Source of the DNA: Paracoccaceae bacterium
Lineage (GTDB): Bacteria > Pseudomonadota > Alphaproteobacteria > Rhodobacterales > Rhodobacteraceae
NCBI GenBank assembly: GCA_021767525.1
Contig: JAASTF010000019.1
Span: 1-20,835, forward strand
Length of the DNA stretch: 20,835 nucleotides
Reading direction: 5' to 3'
Shown: in pieces, positions 19,501 through 20,835 of the stretch
Layout: every line of letters starts with the position of its first letter
Position numbering within the stretch: the first letter of the stretch is position 1
Notes under the pieces: model-generated
Told to the model about the DNA's origin: nothing
The model's input: the letters and a program-made list of their open reading frames with translations, nothing else
Database searches by the model: none
Translations under genes and position numbers: made by a program

Positions 19501-20835
19501 ACTGTCGCCGGACGGCGCAATCGTCAGCGACTTGTCCGATGACGGCGTGCCGGCCAATGGCGACGGCAACCCGACGCTTGTTGCGATCCCGGCCGCGCCG
19601 GGGATCGAGGGGGAAAAACGCCTTGTTTCGGCGGGCGAGGCACCGGGCAGCGTGCTGGAATTCGTCATCACCGTCACCAATACCGGCAATGTCACCCTCA
19701 GCGACGTTGCCATCGACGAAGACAGCTTTGCCCGCGCCGACGGCACCGTGGTGCCACTGGCCACGCCGGTCTTTACCGGCGCCTCGCAAGGGTCGTCGGC
19801 GGGGCTGCTGCTGCCGGGCGAGGTCGCGACCTACACCGTCAGTCACGTTCTGACCCAGGCCGATATCGACGCGGGCGGTGTGCGCAACAGCGCGCGCGTC
19901 GTCGGCACGCCGCCGGTCGGATCGCCGCTTGGCGACATTACCGATGACGGCGACGATGCTGACGGCAACACCAGCAGCGATCCCACCGAATACCTGATCG
20001 CGCCCGAACCCGCCCTGGCCCTGGTCAAGCGCCTGGATGCAGCCAGCCCGGGTAGTTTCGCGGCCGTCGGGGACAGCCTGCTGTTCGCGTTCGACGTGAC
20101 CAACAGCGGCAATGTCACCGTCACCGATCCGGTCGTGATCGACGACCCGCTGATCGACGGGGCCGGGGGGCGCGTCGCGTGCCCGGCGCTGCCGGTCGGC
20201 GGGCTGGCGCCCGGTGCGACGCTGACCTGCACCGGCAGCTATGCCGCAACCCAGGACGATCTTGACGCCGGCGCAATCGACAACACCGCCACCGCGCGGG
20301 CGGGCAGCACCCGCTCGGACCCGGCCAGCACCACCGTTGCGGCGGTGCAGTCGCCGGCGCTGGAACTTGTGAAAACCGCGCAGCCTGTGCCTGCGACCGC
20401 GTATTTCACCGGGGCCGAGATCACCTATACCTACACCGTTACCAACAGCGGCAATGTCACGCTGGCCGGTCCCTTCACCGTCACCGACAACCTGATCGAC
20501 CCGGCCGACCTGTCTTGTGACGCGGTGCCGGCGGGCGGGCTTGCCCCGGGCGACAGCCTGACCTGCACCGGGGTTTACACCGTCACGGCCACCGATGTGG
20601 ACCTGGGCAGCGTGACCAACCTGGCCAGTGTCAGCGATGGCGTGACGCGCTCGCCGGTGACATCGGAAACGATCCCCGATGCGGGTGTGCCTGCGCTTAG
20701 CCTTGTGAAATCCGCCGCACCGGGAACGGGCTTTGCCGAGGTCGGCGACACGATCGACTATAGCTTTACCGTGACCAACAGCGGCACGCGCAGCTTTGCC
20801 GCGCCCGTCGTTGTCGAGGACAGCCTGCTGGGCCA
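10505..20835 (+). CDS. Giant exported DUF11-type repeat protein, 3'-partial (at least 3443 residues)
   Basis: One plus-strand frame is open from the start region to the right edge with no stop. In-frame starts are ATG 10490, 10499 and 10505; ribosome binding sites are poor, and I use 10505 because it gives the cleanest signal peptide. Residues 1-25 look like a Sec signal: basic start (VVRKG), hydrophobic core (LAFVFLALFA), cleavage after AQA. Residues 26 to about 228 form an Asn/Thr/Phe-rich region with one Cys pair (NCGFSTC) that I do not recognise. From about residue 229 there are 26 complete and one partial repeat of 105-145 residues, each following the pattern L-x-K-T, then AVGDTITYTYTVTNTGN, LAPG, TQADLDAG and VTNTAT. 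These match the DUF11 (PF01345/TIGR01451) surface-repeat family. The role is probably a cell-surface stalk or adhesin. The C-terminus, anchor and secretion mode are outside the window. It is unrelated to the acyl-CoA genes upstream. Confidence 0.9.
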   Translation, partial: MSALQVVRKGLAFVFLALFASHAQATTFTTTVPGTGITLPADYPEAGGVAIVMVGVNGNTYYQFSDPTGAFRGYQYNGTPTAFRGNPFTINDPIALNCGFSTCADYFGGSIAQIYIRFSAYDGDTQPGGFDFNRISLVMNGYTVGNWSDLTTERTNNTGSQSFGFESGFGNNSFNTGWFSSTNSALLNNILTTGRTTTQVFDATPNDNYWDFRRGPSLSNSNVVTVAPGYEFEKTADRASFSAVGETITYTYRVTNIGSVPIRNLTVQDDRIANVTCDKTTIFDTNPGGTADFATCTGTYTVTQQDVDAQSVTNIAQANGVPDEGTLGAVQDSVTVTGPALNPVLTVDKTSPLAAFGAVGSQVPYTIRISNTGNTTLSDIAVTDSLIAGFTCTPPDLLPGAFFDCTGSYTVQQSDIDTFAQNTGSSANWLNNLAQATARTPAGGTVSDSDALALPGPAPVLDFTFDKTATTADFDSVGDQIGYEFVIVNTGTVTLSALPTITDPQISNLSCPAGPLAPGGSAICTASYTVDQDDLDAGQVVNTASAQITQDGLTASQTDSATVDAVITTGLAMSKRLAAGSASSFDAVGDTLLFEFELLNTGNTTLDAVQITDPLVGVTCPAMQIAPGASLVCTSAPYAVTQADLNAGGVTNTATVTVTEPATGTPLDASGSVTVPADQRPALTLTKSAPNVPAPQFQVGRTISYDFDVTNTGNVAFSTAVNGVDLITITDDKIGTFDCGATPLAVGQTLSCSADYVLTAADVAAGQVTNTATAAAGATLSNQESATIAPDLSTEISLAKTVTSGPVTALGDTITYQFEVVNEGTAQIVKSNSTITVTDPALTAFDDCVNQPDFLNPGDSFLCFGQRVGVTQAEFDSGAITNTAVAAVVDGGGVVTTSNSASAETPVVASPSMVFTKSVAGSFAAVGDTLTYTFTVENTGPLTLSSVAVSDPRVALVGCDLTNLAPGATTSCTGTYQVTQADLDAGQVQNTATAIGSTRTGQQVTHTDTAVALIDPGVVPQIALTKSADRSSFIAAGEVVTYRFSVENTGVLTIDGATVTDALVPGYSCAIGTLAPGAVSDACTLAYTVTQDDVDAGQIDNSAQVTAPGASDTDTLTLPGPARIAAFTLDKTADVPAFAQAGETVTYTFTVTNSGTVTLSNVAVDDPFFGSPISCAIGTLLPGQTSGTACTAIYTIDQADVDAGQLDNTATATGDAPPGVAAPAPQSDSLTLPGPAEAPALTVTKAAEAGAGFAGLGDTETYTFRIENTGNVTLVGLTLDDADLGLTCALPDLAPGDALQGPGDFCADGTTPLTATKTFDQADIDRGSYVNTVSVKGQTAGQGSPVSGSDSVTVTGPAQAPALSIAKTFTSVAPSLDLVGQTLEFAYDVTNSGNITITAPISVDDDKIASVQCPALPPSGLAPGAAIQCTGTYVVTQADLDAGSVTNIASASVTQPLVPQNPGDPAFAFVTSTPDSVTVGLVQDPALRLEKRVKSTSPSSYAAVGDTIVFEYVVTNDGNVTTTDPILVTDSEIPGTLTCSAAPLAPGDSVTCEQTWSADQAALDAGSVTNLGTATTLFDGAPVTATDTATVNAVQTAALGVVKTLQTVDGVALGALVNPTYQIGQVLGYEIIVSNPGNVTIAAPFTFDDSLVLSAAINCGGADAVDLAPGANFACSASHTVTQNDIDLGAATNVVRVSGSFDGAPVVSPADDAIYPVDASPALSLVKEVIAGPAAFGATTDVYTYRFTVTNTGNVDLTGQIGIADDKIGAQVCKAAAGGGVPALTVGGSITCEFDYTVTQADLDAGILTNVASAETLYPPASPSATRVTSPEASASVTADTNPGLLVQKSLLPGTPDPAAAGDLLQFEISATNSGNQTLSGVTINDPLLPALSCAVVPGVGGVIDPAPANVVLAPGDRLSCTGSYRLGQADFDGQSFSNTASAQGTSPQGVTVSGSDTLPVSLAAPLIQMSAVKSAFEGDPFDAPGQEVKYRISVTNQGNITLTDLRIDDVLDVTPASCTIATLAPGATDSSCVFTYVVTQADIDRPLTVGADTFGVIDNTATVTATPAQPGQPDIVVTAPNQVRGPLHEPALTLVKSSAATAVTAWDEVVTYTFTVANTGNITLFDVPQITDDKIGTFACAGLPVGGLAPNESYDCTATYRVTQDDLDAGAVTNTATVTSPEVPPGAPEASDSLTIPVTQTPGLSLTKLPSASVAGAAGEVITYTYTVTNTGNVSLQDVTVSDQHSSAAGTIALAVGGESLSGDLQEVGTSTDAVAANGVWSVLKPGDSASFTATYEVTQDDIDQQVTLENTATVTGTGPAGTTPPVDSATASVPTAAKTPALEVTKTADAGALSDPAQLGEQVGFTITVTNTGNQTLTAPVLTDTLNDADGGALALDAVPVLTAGDANGNGALDLGEAWVYTASFTLTQPAIDAGGIENTVTATAQDPQGQPVTDTLDAPVTVALSGAPGLALVKTATLNDGGDGRADAGDTITYSYTVTNTGNQTLFDLAVSETGFAGAGSAPVPTYASGGADLGGDAAVIDLAPGGGAVVFTGTYTLTQDDLDAGSVTNQATASGTDPDGAQVSDLSDDDSAASGADDPTVTPLPGAGALDVQKRADLSALGTPPVAGETLGFVITVENTGNQTLTDLALTDTLTDADGNPLTLTTAPALVSGDTDGDGALDVGEVWTYRASYVLEQAALDAGGVANSVTVSARDAAGGGVGAVSDDDSGATDGNGDSDPANDPTAVPLARAPALELVKTPSVTEGAAAGDVIAYSYAVTNTGNQTVSAISIADDHSNAGGTIALAVAGEALTTDAAPADDSTDTEVNGSWDSLAPGDVVTFSASYTVTQADIDAQAPLENIATLTAQSADGAPVGASDSASVTLAPPAPALTAVKTVDTAGLSTPPVAGETLPFTITVANTGNQSLTGITLRDTLRRNDGTVIALAAAPVLLSGDGGVAGVLEVGETWTYGATHEVSQDDIDAGGVSNQVEARGLSPDGAIVSDLSDDGVPANGDGNPTLVAIPAAPGIEGEKRLVSAGEAPGSVLEFVITVTNTGNVTLSDVAIDEDSFARADGTVVPLATPVFTGASQGSSAGLLLPGEVATYTVSHVLTQADIDAGGVRNSARVVGTPPVGSPLGDITDDGDDADGNTSSDPTEYLIAPEPALALVKRLDAASPGSFAAVGDSLLFAFDVTNSGNVTVTDPVVIDDPLIDGAGGRVACPALPVGGLAPGATLTCTGSYAATQDDLDAGAIDNTATARAGSTRSDPASTTVAAVQSPALELVKTAQPVPATAYFTGAEITYTYTVTNSGNVTLAGPFTVTDNLIDPADLSCDAVPAGGLAPGDSLTCTGVYTVTATDVDLGSVTNLASVSDGVTRSPVTSETIPDAGVPALSLVKSAAPGTGFAEVGDTIDYSFTVTNSGTRSFAAPVVVEDSLLG
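11183..17107 (+). repeat. DUF11-type repeats 1-17 (two-cysteine class)
   Basis: Seventeen tandem protein repeats. The codons of the conserved Lys lie at 11204, 11549, 11903, 12227, 12563, 12902, 13253, 13580, 13895, 14237, 14603, 14975, 15311, 15683, 16049, 16424 and 16793, giving periods of 315-375 bases. Each repeat has exactly two Cys flanking an LAPG turn (for example CPAGPLAPGGSAIC in repeat 3), which suggests one disulfide per domain in the oxidising envelope or outside the cell. The DNA repeats are diverged; the exact repeats I found are short, at 12689-12714/16895-16920 (26 bases) and 13439-13462/14810-14833 (24 bases). Confidence 0.88.
17726..17761 (+). other. EF-hand-like calcium loop in repeat 19
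   Basis: Twelve codons read D-A-N-G-N-G-A-L-D-L-G-E, with oxygen ligands at positions 1, 3, 5, 9 and 12 and Gly at 6, as in EF-hand loops. It precedes an aromatic strand (AWVYTA). Confidence 0.55.
17948..17983 (+). other. EF-hand-like loop in repeat 20
   Basis: Twelve codons read N-D-G-G-D-G-R-A-D-A-G-D, next to the conserved strand TITYSYTVTNTGN. Position 3 is Gly, and position 12 is Asp rather than Glu, so calcium binding is less sure than in repeat 21. Confidence 0.4.
18536..18571 (+). other. Canonical EF-hand-like calcium loop in repeat 21
   Basis: Twelve codons read D-T-D-G-D-G-A-L-D-V-G-E, a textbook DxDxDG-x-[LI]-D-x-x-E loop with all ligand positions filled. It sits inside a beta-sandwich repeat, not between two EF-hand helices. 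Confidence 0.65.
20006..20835 (+). repeat. DUF11-type repeats 25-27 (two-cysteine class resumes; 27 partial)
   Basis: The Lys codons lie at 20027, 20372 and 20708. Repeats 25 and 26 return to the short form with two Cys around GGLAPG (CPALPVGGLAPGATLTC and CDAVPAGGLAPGDSLTC). Repeat 27 is cut by the window edge after SLLG, before its Cys region. The array therefore continues beyond the window. Confidence 0.87.

Larger units (their letters stand above)
17108..20005 (+). repeat. DUF11-type repeats 18-24 (cysteine-free, acidic, longer class)
   Basis: Seven tandem repeats. The conserved Lys codons lie at 17129, 17546, 17933, 18356, 18791, 19202 and 19616, with periods of 387-435 bases, longer than the flanking repeats. 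None has a cysteine. They carry extra segments: EF-hand-like loops in repeats 19, 20 and 21 with a degenerate copy in 23, and Asp-rich linkers such as SDLSDDDSAASGADDPT. Repeats 18 and 22 resemble each other closely (TIALAV, LENTATVTG/LENIATLTA). Repeats 19, 21 and 23 form another subgroup (TDTL, ADGN/ADGG, DVGE-W). Confidence 0.85.

Noticed and set aside
17117..19846. A 909-codon minus-strand open frame inside the repeat gene
   Set aside because: Same reason as the 13334-16465 frame: periodic antisense of the DUF11 array, no recognisable domain and no ribosome binding site.
11183..20835. Possible CRISPR array or non-coding tandem repeat
   Set aside because: The period is 105-145 codons, always a multiple of three, and conservation is at protein level with diverged DNA. 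This is a domain array, not CRISPR or satellite DNA.

Overview
The window is GC-rich and gene-dense, with GC-rich third codon positions. The gene repertoire (biotin-dependent acyl-CoA carboxylase, crotonase, acyl-CoA dehydrogenase, HSDL2-like SDR) suggests a Gram-negative alphaproteobacterium, perhaps of the Rhodobacterales. That placement is inferred from gene content and style; no marker gene is present. There are no tRNAs, rRNAs, insertion sequences or CRISPR arrays. No gap between genes exceeds about 220 bases.

Left half (1-10339): an acyl-CoA catabolic locus. A plus-strand operon enters from outside the window with the biotin-carrying alpha subunit of an acyl-CoA carboxylase (3' part, 1-1916). 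Two crotonase-fold enoyl-CoA hydratases follow (1913-2689, 2691-3467), coupled by a 4-base overlap and a 1-base gap. Converging on it, only 4 bases away, is a minus-strand run of five genes. Read from its promoter end, this is an MBL-fold hydrolase (9353-8331), an HSDL2-like SDR (8234-7404), an acyl-CoA dehydrogenase (7375-6227), an acyl-CoA synthetase (6136-4565) and an ACAD10/11-type phosphotransferase (4509-3472). A second SDR (9572-10339) diverges from the MBL gene. Together these could activate a branched or isoprenoid-type acid to its CoA ester, dehydrogenate it, carboxylate it and hydrate it. The set resembles the Liu (leucine) and Atu (acyclic terpene) pathways of Pseudomonas, but the substrate cannot be fixed from sequence.

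Right half (about 10499-20835): one uninterrupted plus-strand reading frame that runs off the end of the window. It encodes at least 3443 residues: a Sec-type signal peptide, an unrecognised N-terminal region of about 200 residues, and at least 26 complete plus one partial tandem DUF11-type (TIGR01451-like) beta-sandwich repeats. Every repeat has an invariant Lys and an Asn-x-Gly. Repeats 1-17 and 25-26 each carry exactly two cysteines. Repeats 18-24 carry none, are mostly longer and more acidic, and include EF-hand-like loops. This is most likely a giant exported stalk or adhesin. Its C-terminal anchor and secretion route lie outside the window. It is the most unusual element here. The long opposite-strand open frames across it are coding-bias shadows.
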